A DNA stretch of 64,000 nt, taken from the NCBI GenBank assembly GCA_902482035.1, contig CABSYW010000005.1:7046-71045 (forward strand). The letters are read 5' to 3'. The DNA is from an uncultured Collinsella sp. (GTDB lineage: Bacteria; Actinomycetota; Coriobacteriia; Coriobacteriales; Coriobacteriaceae). Made by a program: the position numbers and the translations under genes. This document shows, piece after piece, positions 52,398 to 60,451 of the stretch. The notes under the pieces are model-generated. The model was not told where the DNA came from. It worked only from the letters and a program-made list of their open reading frames with translations, and ran no database searches. Within the stretch, counting starts at the first letter, position 1. Every line of letters starts with the position of its first letter.

Positions 52398-53219
52398 CTA
52401 CAGCAGATGTTCCTCGATAAAGATCGCGATGCCGTCTTTGTCGTTGCTCGCGGTTACAAAGTCGGCGGCGGCACGGGTGGCGTCGCTGCCATTTGCCATG
52501 GCCACGCCCACGCCGGCGTCAGCCACCATGCAGGTGTCGTTGTCCGCATCGCCAAACACGCAGATGTCCTGGAGCTCCATGTCGTTGAGCTCCGCCACGC
52601 GCACAAGGCCGCGCGTCTTGGACACGCGCGGATCCATGAACTCGTAGAGCCGCTGCGTGGTTTGCAGAGCCGCCGCCTTAACAGTGTCATCGGCAAACGT
52701 CGACGCCCGCTCAATCACCCGCGGCATCACCTCGGGCGCCATGGTAAACATCACCTTGGGCTGCGGCTCGCGCAAAAACTCGGCAAAATCGACCACCTGG
52801 TAGGGCACGCCGTCGACGCGCGACAGGTGCTCGACACACGCGTTGCTCTCGGGCACGTAGAACACGCCGTCTCGGGGACAGACGGGTGTTGCCGGAAGGT
52901 CCGCCATGTGCTTGCAGATGCGCGCGATGGTCTCGCCCGGCAGCGGATAGCTCAGCTCGTTGATGCCGTGTGCACGGTCGATGACCTCGGCACCACCGCA
53001 GCCCACCATCACGTCTACCAGGCCTTCGATGCCCCAGAGCTCGTACATGGCCTCGGTCGCGTGGGCGTCACGCCCGGTGCACAGACCAAAGAGCACGCCG
53101 CGCTCGCGCAGGGCGCGGATCGCTGCCACGGTGCGCGGGGACACCGTGTGCCGGCTCGTGAGCAGCGTGCCGTCGATATCGCAGAACACGGCTTTGATGT
53201 GGCTGAAGGTGGTGTCCAT
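52398..53219 (-). CDS. HAD-family (Cof-like) phosphatase
   Basis: A 273-residue class IIB HAD hydrolase. Motif I is AVFCDIDGTLLTSRHTV near residue 9 (nucleophile and acid Asp), motif II GLCTGRDAHAT near 46, the C2 cap spans about 85-190, and motif III/IV is VFGDADNDTCMVADAG with Lys preceding. Members dephosphorylate sugar phosphates or flavin; the substrate is unknown. AGAAAGG precedes the ATG. Upstream in-frame codons run through repeat B2 and are rejected. Confidence 0.9.
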   Translation of the reverse strand: MDTTFSHIKAVFCDIDGTLLTSRHTVSPRTVAAIRALRERGVLFGLCTGRDAHATEAMYELWGIEGLVDVMVGCGGAEVIDRAHGINELSYPLPGETIARICKHMADLPATPVCPRDGVFYVPESNACVEHLSRVDGVPYQVVDFAEFLREPQPKVMFTMAPEVMPRVIERASTFADDTVKAAALQTTQRLYEFMDPRVSKTRGLVRVAELNDMELQDICVFGDADNDTCMVADAGVGVAMANGSDATRAAADFVTASNDKDGIAIFIEEHLL

Positions 53220-53307
53220 GGGGGCCTTTCTGGGTTGTGCGGCGGTGCTGAATGTGGTCGGAAATGGTGTACATGGTATACCAAGGCGCAGGCCGTTGGG
53301 ATCCAAT

Positions 53308-53340
53308 CGCCACAAAGGCGTCTGGCCCCTCTGTGGTGGC
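53308..53340. repeat. CCACCACAAAGG hairpin, copy A4
   Basis: CGCCACAAAGGCG and CTCTGTGGTGGC flank TCTGGCCC. The copy is more degenerate than the others and lies 35 bases from repeat B2. Confidence 0.65.
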
Positions 53341-53374
53341 CGAACCCGAAGGGCGGCCTGCCCGGAGCGCAAAG

Positions 53375-53432
53375 CATCACAACATTCGACGTTTTTCGGC
53401 AAAATCGCGATTTTCATCGAATGTTGTGATGG
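53375..53432. repeat. CATCACAACATTCGA palindrome, copy B2
   Basis: Differs from B1 by one substitution in the loop (GGC for GCC). It sits between the MFS stop and the HAD start. Confidence 0.82.
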
Positions 53433-53435
53433 TTT

Positions 53436-54722
53436 TTACTGCCTTGCGGCACGATCAAAATGCCGACGTCCAAACAGCAGCAACGCCGCGGGAACTGCCG
53501 TCACGACCATGCCCGCCCCTACGAGCGTCTGTTGCACGCCAAATGTCGCCGCCAGCCATGGGGCAATTGCCAGCGGGGCCACGCCGGCGAACATGTTGCC
53601 AAAACCCATGACCGAGTTGACGCGACCGAGCTGCTCGAGCGGGGCCGTCGTTTGCACGATCGTGTTGTGGAGCGGGTTGACGATGCCCCAAGCTATGCCC
53701 AGTGCAATCTGGCCGACGAGGGCTACACCCACGTACGGTGTCCCCACATAGAGCAAACTTCCCAGGCCCACGGACATGAGCGCCACGAGCAGGGTTTTAA
53801 GGTTGACCAGGTGCGGCGGAAAGCGGAGCGCGACCACGGCGCCCAGCACCGCGCCCACACCGCTGGCCGACGAGAGCCAGCCCATCCACTCAACACCGAT
53901 GTGCAGGACATCGCGGTAGAAGAACGACTCCAGCGGATCGAAGGCACCATAGCCAAAGTTCGAGAGGAAGATGATGCAGAAAAGTAGCGCGAGGACGCTG
54001 TTGGTAAAGACCGTCTTGATGCTGGCTGCGAAGGTGACACGGGAGGACGTGTTGGGGTCGGAGCTTTGGCTGGCCTTGTCCGATGTGATGTCACCGATCG
54101 CGGGTTTGCCTTCGTGCGTGACGGCCTGACCCGCACTTGGTCTAAAGCCCCAACCGGCAGTGAGCGCCAACGCGGTAAAGAGCATCATGAGCACGAACAC
54201 CACGCGCGACGACGCAGCCGCCGCGACAAAGCCGCCCAGCGTGGGGCCAACGATGATACTCACATTTGAAAACATGGCGATGGCGGAGTTGATGTCTTTG
54301 AGCTCGACGGGATCGTCGGTGAGATAGGCCGGATAGGACGTGGCGATGGGCTGGGCGAACCCCATCACAAAGCCCAGGAGCACCGTGCCGGCAAGGACAG
54401 TTCCGGTCGCGCTGCCAAAGACGAGGATCGCCGCGCCGGTTGCCAGCGTGCCCACGATGCTCAGCAAGAAATGGCGGCGTGGGCCCAAAGCGTCGAGCGC
54501 CGCGCCGCCCGCAAAGGACCCCAGGATCACAAAGACGTTCATAAACAGAACGGCCAGCGACGTCGCGACGACCGAGGCATCGTCTGCATAGGTGAGCGTT
54601 CCGATGACGCCGATAAAGTAGCTGGTCTGAAAACCGGTGTAGATGAGAAAGCGCATTGCCACCAGGCGCTTGGCCTGCACGGGCAGCGATGATTGAGGCT
54701 TTGAGAAAAGAGGGGCGAGCAT
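53436..54722 (-). CDS. MFS transporter
   Basis: A 428-residue membrane protein with about 12 hydrophobic segments and a central soluble loop (about 190-230, DITSDKASQSSDPNTSSR). It has an MFS-type signature in the loop after TM2 (GAALDALGPRRHF) and PIATSYPAYLTD after TM4. It resembles drug-efflux or macrolide-type MFS exporters; the substrate is not predictable. AAGGAG precedes the ATG at 54722. It is a single gene with repeat elements on both sides. Confidence 0.88.
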   Translation of the reverse strand: MLAPLFSKPQSSLPVQAKRLVAMRFLIYTGFQTSYFIGVIGTLTYADDASVVATSLAVLFMNVFVILGSFAGGAALDALGPRRHFLLSIVGTLATGAAILVFGSATGTVLAGTVLLGFVMGFAQPIATSYPAYLTDDPVELKDINSAIAMFSNVSIIVGPTLGGFVAAAASSRVVFVLMMLFTALALTAGWGFRPSAGQAVTHEGKPAIGDITSDKASQSSDPNTSSRVTFAASIKTVFTNSVLALLFCIIFLSNFGYGAFDPLESFFYRDVLHIGVEWMGWLSSASGVGAVLGAVVALRFPPHLVNLKTLLVALMSVGLGSLLYVGTPYVGVALVGQIALGIAWGIVNPLHNTIVQTTAPLEQLGRVNSVMGFGNMFAGVAPLAIAPWLAATFGVQQTLVGAGMVVTAVPAALLLFGRRHFDRAARQ

Positions 54723-54895
54723 GGAGACTCCTTGTTTCATGCGAATGCGGACGGCGGGCATTCGCCACCGTCTGTCAAATCAATCTATCCGCATGAAACA
54801 TTAAGGACGCATCGAGCCTCTTCTCTCCGTTTTTCGCCCGTCATGAACTACTTGGTAGATTGTAAGGCATGTCCCACACATCTACCAAAGCAAAA

Positions 54896-54928
54896 ACCAC
54901 CACAAAGGTGCCTGGCCCCTTTGTGGAG
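54896..54928. repeat. CCACCACAAAGG hairpin, copy A5
   Basis: ACCACCACAAAGG and CCTTTGTGGAGG flank TGCCTGGCC. It lies between the MFS start and the molybdopterin genes. Confidence 0.75.
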
Positions 54929-54950
54929 GAAATGACGTTTGCCCAGATAA

Positions 54951-54987
54951 AACCTGCCAAAATAAACCTGTCCCTTTTTGGCAGGTT
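54951..54987 (-). terminator. Terminator hairpin after moaC-mobB
   Basis: On the minus strand AACCTGCCAAAA pairs with TTTTGGCAGGTT around a 13-base loop, followed by TTATC. It lies 13 bases past the stop. Confidence 0.7.
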
Positions 54988-54999
54988 CAGCGTCAAGCC

Positions 55000-56301
55000 T
55001 TAAAGATGGTCTTGGATGAGATCACAGATGGCTCGGGCGTCGTTGATGTTGATGGCTCGGGTCGCAAAGCCGGCGTCGAATGCCTGGCGTGCCAAGGCCT
55101 CATTGCAGGCAAGGGCCAGCGTGCGGCCGTCGACTAGGTCGAGCGAGCTCTTGCCGCGCAGACGGTCGACACCGGAGCGCGCGACCACGATGTTGTCGAA
55201 GCCCTCGGTCTTGTAGCCCTCGATGATCACCACATCGACATCGTTGTAACGCGATAGCAGCTCGCGCGCGGGCATCTCGTCCTCCTCGCGCGTGTCGGCG
55301 TACTCCGCCCAGCGCGTGGCGCAGATGAGGCCCACGTGTTTGGATCCGGCCTGGTGATGGCGCCACGTATCCTTAGCGGGCACATCGATATCAAAGCCGT
55401 GATGCCCATGATGCTTGAGCGAACCCACGCGCAGGCCGCGGCGGGTGAGCTCGGCAATGACCTTCTCAACAAGCGTGGTCTTGCCCGAGTTCTGGTAGCC
55501 GATAAACGCGATCGCGGGGACGGCCGGAGCTGGAACTGTGGGCGCGACGGCGACGGACGCGCTTGCGAGCGTGGCACCGTCAGCGGCCACAGACTCAACG
55601 GCAGCGGCCTGGCGCTCTGCGCGATCCCACACACCCGAGCGGCCGCCCTCCTTGCGCAGCAGGCGCACGTCGACGATCTCCATACCGCGATCGACCGCCT
55701 TGCACATGTCATAGATCGTTAGGCAGGCGGCACTCGCTCCAGTCAGGGCCTCCATCTCAATACCCGTCTTGCCCGTCACGCCGGCCGTAACCAGTACGTG
55801 AAAGCCAACCTGCCCGTCCGCGCGCGCCGGCGCCCAGCCCTCGGGCACGTCATCGACAGGCGTCCCTGCCGGAGCGATGGGCGCAATGTCGCACTTGCTC
55901 TTGGTAATGAGCAACGGATGGCACATGGGGATGATGTCGCTCGTGCGCTTGATGGCCATGATGCCCGCCACGCGCGCGCAGGCAAGCACATCGCCCTTTT
56001 TGGCGCGGTCCTGCAGCACCATGGCCTGCGTCTCGGGATGCATGAGAATGGTGCCCTCGGCGATGGCGATGCGATGGGTCTCGGCCTTGTCGGACACGTC
56101 GACCATGCGTACCTCGCCCTTGGCGTCTACGTGCGTCAGCTCGTCGCGACGGGCATCACGGGTGGGCTCGACGGCAGTGTTGGCAGTCGGCTGCGCAGAC
56201 GCGTCGGCGTTGCCAGCATTCGCCGTAGCCGTGACTTTGTGGGCAGACATCGCGGCCCTGCGAGCGGCCTTGGTGGCATCGGCGTACCTGCTCTTGGCCA
56301 T
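55000..56301 (-). CDS. Fused MoaC-MobB molybdopterin protein
   Basis: A 433-residue two-domain fusion. After an Ala/Thr-rich leader (1-50), residues about 55-215 are MoaC (cyclic pyranopterin monophosphate synthase): MVDVSDKAETHR, SDIIPMCHPLLITK, GKTGIEMEALTGASAA, MCKAVDRGM and RKEGGRSG. Residues about 255-425 are MobB, with P-loop FIGYQNSGKTTLVEKVI, SLKHHGHHGFDID and VIIEGYKTEGFDNIVV. MoaC acts after MoaA in the cofactor pathway; MobB is a GTP-binding accessory for the guanine-dinucleotide step. An Ala/Val/Pro linker joins them. The start follows GGAGG, 4 bases after the moaA stop. Confidence 0.94.
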   Translation of the reverse strand: MAKSRYADATKAARRAAMSAHKVTATANAGNADASAQPTANTAVEPTRDARRDELTHVDAKGEVRMVDVSDKAETHRIAIAEGTILMHPETQAMVLQDRAKKGDVLACARVAGIMAIKRTSDIIPMCHPLLITKSKCDIAPIAPAGTPVDDVPEGWAPARADGQVGFHVLVTAGVTGKTGIEMEALTGASAACLTIYDMCKAVDRGMEIVDVRLLRKEGGRSGVWDRAERQAAAVESVAADGATLASASVAVAPTVPAPAVPAIAFIGYQNSGKTTLVEKVIAELTRRGLRVGSLKHHGHHGFDIDVPAKDTWRHHQAGSKHVGLICATRWAEYADTREEDEMPARELLSRYNDVDVVIIEGYKTEGFDNIVVARSGVDRLRGKSSLDLVDGRTLALACNEALARQAFDAGFATRAININDARAICDLIQDHL

Positions 56302-56305
56302 ATAA

Positions 56306-57361
56306 TCATCCTCCGATTTGGGACATAAATCGTTGCGTGCCCTCAATTATCGCGTGTTCCTGCGGTTTGTGGGCCACGGCATCGCGCCAAATCGAAAGTA
56401 CCTGCATATCATCACCACGGCGCAGCGCCTCACGCACCGAATACTCGGCATCGCTGAACAGGCACGGACGCACGTTGCCATCGGCCGTCAGGCGCAGGCG
56501 ATTGCAGCTTGCGCAAAAATGGTTGGACATGGCGCTAATAAAGCCGACCGTTCCCGCCGCGCCCGGAAAGCGCCAATAGCGCGCAGGGCCCGCACCGGCA
56601 GGAGCGTCGTTGATGTCGAGCGGTTCAAGCTCGCCCAGTCCCGTCGCGGCGGCCCCGGCATTGATGCGCGCCCGCAGCTCGTCGCTCGGCACGGTATCGC
56701 TCGCGTCCCACAGCTCGGGATTAAGCGCGGGCGTATGCGGATCCACAGCGCAATGCGAGCTCGTGTGCTCGTCGCCGATGGGCATGTATTCGATAAAGCG
56801 CAGGTGGATGGGGCGGTCGACGGTCAGCCGTGCAAGGTCCGCCACATCCTGGTTGAGCCGGCGCACCACAACGCAGTTGACCTTAACGGGCTCAAAGCCC
56901 CAAGCCAGCGCCGCGTCGATGCCAGCCATGGTCTGCTCGAGTCGACCCAGGCGCGTGATCTTTCCAAAGAGCGTAGGGTCGAGTGTGTCGAGCGAAATGT
57001 TGACGCGGTTAAGACCGGCGTCTTTGAGCTGCGGCGCCAACTTGGGCAGCAGGGCGCCATTGGTGGTGAGCGAGATGTCCTCGATCTGCGGAATCGCGCG
57101 GATGTCGCGAATAAGCGGGATGATACGGCGACTGACCAGCGGCTCGCCGCCCGTCAGGCGCACGCGGCGAATGCCCTCCCCCGCCACCAAGCGCACAAAG
57201 CGGGCGATTTCCTCGGCGCTGAGCAGCTCGTCGTGCGCGCGGGGCGCCACGCCATCGGCCGGCATGCAGTAAATGCAGCGGAAATTGCACTTGTCGGTAA
57301 CGGCAATGCGCAGGTAGTTGATGTCGCGGCCAAAACCGTCATGTTGCACGCGGTCGCTCAC
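56306..57361 (-). CDS. moaA: GTP 3',8-cyclase (molybdopterin)
   Basis: A 351-residue radical-SAM enzyme. The N-terminal cluster is TDKCNFRCIYCMP near residue 25, with the SAM motif RLTGGEPLVSRR near 70. The C-terminal second cluster is FCASCNRLRLTADGNVRPC near 265-285, and the protein ends in the essential GG. It rearranges GTP for cyclic pyranopterin monophosphate, which the downstream MoaC completes. Only moaA and moaC-mobB are here; the rest of the pathway must be elsewhere. Confidence 0.97.
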   Translation of the reverse strand: MSDRVQHDGFGRDINYLRIAVTDKCNFRCIYCMPADGVAPRAHDELLSAEEIARFVRLVAGEGIRRVRLTGGEPLVSRRIIPLIRDIRAIPQIEDISLTTNGALLPKLAPQLKDAGLNRVNISLDTLDPTLFGKITRLGRLEQTMAGIDAALAWGFEPVKVNCVVVRRLNQDVADLARLTVDRPIHLRFIEYMPIGDEHTSSHCAVDPHTPALNPELWDASDTVPSDELRARINAGAAATGLGELEPLDINDAPAGAGPARYWRFPGAAGTVGFISAMSNHFCASCNRLRLTADGNVRPCLFSDAEYSVREALRRGDDMQVLSIWRDAVAHKPQEHAIIEGTQRFMSQIGG

Positions 57362-57494
57362 GCAGCCCTCCCCTCGCGCGGCGTTTTATTCTTCGGAAAA
57401 CATAATACCCCACGAGAGAATCATGCCGACACCCGTACGACAGGACAGGTCGCTTCGAGCAAAACGGACTTTCCAAGCCCATCCTCAGCACAGA

Positions 57495-57553
57495 CCATCA
57501 CAACATTCGATGCTTTTCCCGTTTTTGGCAAAAAACGTCGAATGTTGTGATGG
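57495..57553. repeat. CATCACAACATTCGA palindrome, copy B3
   Basis: CCATCACAACATTCGATGC and GTCGAATGTTGTGATGG flank a loop with CCCGTTTTTGGCAAAAAA. It lies between the nuclease-like pseudogene stop and the moaA start. Confidence 0.82.
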
Positions 57554-57592
57554 TTTGCCTGCCGCAGCGCCCGTAGAAGGACCAAAGCACCC

Positions 57593-58630
57593 CTAAAGGC
57601 CGCCGTCCCAGTGTCGAATCACGAACTCTCGCAGGTCGTTCTGACGTTTCTGGAATGTCTCGCTTCGGTCGCACTTAAGGCCCATAGCGAGCGCGATGGC
57701 ATTCATCGCCCGGTGCAATTGCAGCTGGTGGGCAAACTGAGTCCCGGTGAGGACGATCATCCTAAAGCCCAGTGCGCTCAGCACGGTCATACGCTCCGCG
57801 TCCAACGCGCCACGCTGTTTATCAAGATGGTCCGAGCCGTTGTATTCAATCCCCGTACCGCTCGCAGGCGCATATACATCAATCTCGAAATACCCGGCCT
57901 TTGCGAGATACTTGAACTCGTTGGGAACATCGACCCGATAGTTGAGCTCGATCTTGGCGTATCCCAGCCCTCCCTGGGAACGTTTTGCTACGACCATGAT
58001 TGCGGTAGCCGTCTCCATGGGCGACCGCGCGCCATCGTGCACGCGCTTGAGCACGGCGGCCGCGCGTATAGCCCCCTGACGAGATCGGTTCTCATTGCAA
58101 TAAGCAATCAAGTCGGCAACGGTGTACCTCTGCTGCATTTCGATATAATCGCCTGTCGACAGATAATTCAAATGGTATCGGGCGCAGATTTCTTACCCAT
58201 ATTCCAGCTGCTCGGGCTCGCTCATCCACGAACCCGCTTGGACAAAGCACATGACCTCATCAACCACTAGAAGGCCCTCTGCCACCTCGATAAGATGGCC
58301 TGAAGGCACCGGCGCCCCAAACACGTGGCACCTAAATCCAGCCGGCGTCGAGCGCTCAAAATCGAAGTTGACGAGCATATCGATATGATCGAGCTCTTCT
58401 TGTGAAATACCGAGCGCAACCAGATAGTCGGTAACAATCTCGACTGCCGTTGAAGCCCTCAGCCCTTTGACATCGAGTCCCAATTTGGGCAGGTCCGCAG
58501 TCGGCTCCGCCTCGTTAGCAAGCGAGTCCTCATCGTATAGGCTGCTTGCTCGCGAGAGCGGCTCGGACGGACGCGCCACGTTGTGGTACAGCCAGGCAGT
58601 CTTATGGGACAGGACGATCGGCAGGTCCAT
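57593..58630 (-). pseudogene. Nuclease-like two-domain protein interrupted by an in-frame TAA
   Basis: A single frame of 346 codons is cut by TAA at 58193-58195 (TAT GGG TAA GAA ATC TGC). The N-part (145 residues, MDLPIVLSHKTAWLYH...) is an unrecognised domain. The C-part has a Vsr/DUF559-like PD-(D/E)XK core: Glu in FEIDVYAPAS, GIEYNGSDHLDKQRGALDAE with acidic and basic residues, and ALGFRMIVLTG. Read through, the sequence across the stop (GYEIC-like) continues smoothly into YCNENRSRQG. The nuclease assignment rests on that pattern. The N-domain resembles regulators of the AbiEi sort. It stands between repeats B3 and B4. Confidence 0.72.
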
Positions 58631-58734
58631 GAGCCCTCCAATGGAGTCGGATAACCAACCTTATTCCCCTGCTCACGAGTCCGCACACCTTCGTGCGCAA
58701 GAAAGCGATTCCACCCGGTCGAGTGGTAGAAAAA

Positions 58735-58793
58735 CCATCACAACATTCGATGCTTTTCCCGATTTTGGCAAAAAACGTCGAATGTTGTGATGG
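58735..58793. repeat. CATCACAACATTCGA palindrome, copy B4
   Basis: Nearly identical to B3; the loop has CCCGATTTTGGC. It lies between the pseudogene start and the MATE promoter. Confidence 0.82.
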
Positions 58794-58875
58794 TTTGAGA
58801 CGAGGTGAGGAGCACAGAGGGCCAAAGCATCGTGCTTGGAGCGCGACTTTTTTCGCCCCGTCGTCATCACATACC

Positions 58876-58906
58876 TTGACTCTACAATCGTTGTAGGGTT
58901 TTCACT
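58876..58906 (+). promoter_or_regulatory. MerR-type long-spacer promoter with palindromic operator
   Basis: TTGACT is followed by the perfect inverted repeat CTACAA-TCG-TTGTAG and a TTCACT box, giving a spacer of 19 bases. MerR-family activators bind a dyad inside such an over-long spacer, and Bmr-type drug pumps are often controlled this way. No merR gene is adjacent. Confidence 0.55.
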
Positions 58907-58948
58907 ACACTGGTAGCTAAACGAACCCAGCCAGAAAGTGCCCCGCTC

Positions 58949-60295
58949 ATGGAACACGACCTCACACGCGGCAATGTCCTTAAGACCATCGCGATCTTTG
59001 CCCTGCCCTATATGCTCTCGTACTTTTTGCAGATGCTCTACGGCATGGCCGACCTGTATATGATGGGGCAGTTTAGCGGCGCCGCCGGCATCACCGCTGT
59101 GGGCAATGGCGCGCAGACGCTCTATATCATTACTGTGACGCTTGTGGGCCTAGCCATGGGAACGACGGTCATCGTCGGCCACGCCGTGGGCTCACGCCGC
59201 TTCGACCGCGCCGAGATCGCCATCGGCAACACCATCACGCTGTTTATGGGCGTCTCGGTGGTACTGGCCGTCATCTTGTTTGCACTATGCCCGCAGGTTG
59301 TGGCGCTCATTGGCACGCCGGCCGAGGCGGTCGAAGGAACCGCCGCCTACCTGCGTATTTGCTTTGTCGGCATTCCCTTTATCGCCGCGTACAACATTCT
59401 TTCGGCCATCTTTCGCGGGCTGGGTGATTCGCGCTCGCCCATGTACGTGATTGGCGTGGCATGCATCATCAACATCGCGCTCGACTTTCTGTTTATCGGA
59501 CACATGGGGCTCGGCCCTGTGGGCGCGGCGCTCGGCACGGTGACCGCGCAGACGGCCAGCGTTGCCCTCGCGCTCGTGTGGCTCAAGAGCCGCCGCACGA
59601 ACATCCACGTAAAGCGCAGCGACCTGCGCCCCCAGCCCGAGGTGCTCGGCAGCATTCTTAAAATCGGCGTACCCGTGGCCGTGCAGGACGGCTGCATCCA
59701 GGTGGCGTTTATGTTTATCACCGTCATCGCCAACCACCGCGGCCTGGTCGACGCCGCCGCCGTGGGCCTGGTCGAGAAGATGATCAGCTTTTTGTTCATT
59801 GTGCCGAGTTCCATGGGTGCCACCGTCAGCGCGCTCACGGCGCAAAACGCCGGCGCGGGCAAGGGCGACCGCGCGCGCCAGGTACTCAAAGATGCCATGA
59901 CGATCTCGGTAGTGTACGGCTGCTTGATCACGGTGCTGATGTGGCTGGTGGCGCCGGCGTTTATCGGCTTTTTTGCCAAGGACCCCGCAGTGGTCACAGC
60001 CGGTACCGGCTATATGCACAGTTATATTTTCGATGCAATCTTCGCCGGCATCCACATTTGCTTTAGTGGCTTTTTCGCCGCGTACGGCAAGAGCTACATC
60101 GGCTTTGCGCACAACGTGCTGGCCGTGGCGCTCATTCGCGTGCCGGGCGCGTGGCTGCTGTCGAACGCCTATTCCGATACGTTGTTTCCCATGGGCATCG
60201 CCTCGCCGTGTGGGTCGATTTTGTCGGCAGTCATCTGTGTTGTCGCGTTTACCGTGCTCAACCGCCGCGGAGCTTTTGACAAACTGATGGCGTAG
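58949..60295 (+). CDS. MATE-family efflux transporter
   Basis: A 448-residue protein with 12 predicted membrane helices in two similar halves. MATE features are PYMLSYFLQMLYGMADLYMM near residue 19, TAVGNGAQTLY, FRGLGDSRSPMYV near 155 and the second-half GLVEKMISFLFIVPSSMGAT near 270. MATE pumps export cationic drugs or metabolites in exchange for Na or H. The upstream MerR-type operator suggests drug-inducible expression. The ribosome site is weak. Confidence 0.93.
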   Translation: MEHDLTRGNVLKTIAIFALPYMLSYFLQMLYGMADLYMMGQFSGAAGITAVGNGAQTLYIITVTLVGLAMGTTVIVGHAVGSRRFDRAEIAIGNTITLFMGVSVVLAVILFALCPQVVALIGTPAEAVEGTAAYLRICFVGIPFIAAYNILSAIFRGLGDSRSPMYVIGVACIINIALDFLFIGHMGLGPVGAALGTVTAQTASVALALVWLKSRRTNIHVKRSDLRPQPEVLGSILKIGVPVAVQDGCIQVAFMFITVIANHRGLVDAAAVGLVEKMISFLFIVPSSMGATVSALTAQNAGAGKGDRARQVLKDAMTISVVYGCLITVLMWLVAPAFIGFFAKDPAVVTAGTGYMHSYIFDAIFAGIHICFSGFFAAYGKSYIGFAHNVLAVALIRVPGAWLLSNAYSDTLFPMGIASPCGSILSAVICVVAFTVLNRRGAFDKLMA

Positions 60296-60396
60296 CGGGG
60301 CAACGCGAAATCGCCCTCATCGACGGCATCGTCAGCGACGACCCGGCGACCCGAGTGACGCAGATCACGGTGCCGGTTTCCCCAGCAAAGTAAGAA

Positions 60397-60427
60397 CCGC
60401 CCGGAAGGCATCATGCTTCCCGGGCGG
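60397..60427 (-). terminator. Hairpin terminator after ligA
   Basis: On the minus strand CCGCCCGGGAAG pairs with CTTCCGGGCGG around CATGATGC and is followed by TTCTTACTTT, 24 bases past the ligA stop. Confidence 0.75.
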
Positions 60428-60451
60428 ATCTTCAATTTGGCTATCGACGCC

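Larger units (their letters stand above)
58631..58948. other. 318-bp spacer before the MATE gene
   Basis: It holds repeat B4 (58735-58793), the MerR-type promoter (58876-58906) and a weak ribosome site (AGAAAG) before 58949. No gene is seen. Confidence 0.5.
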
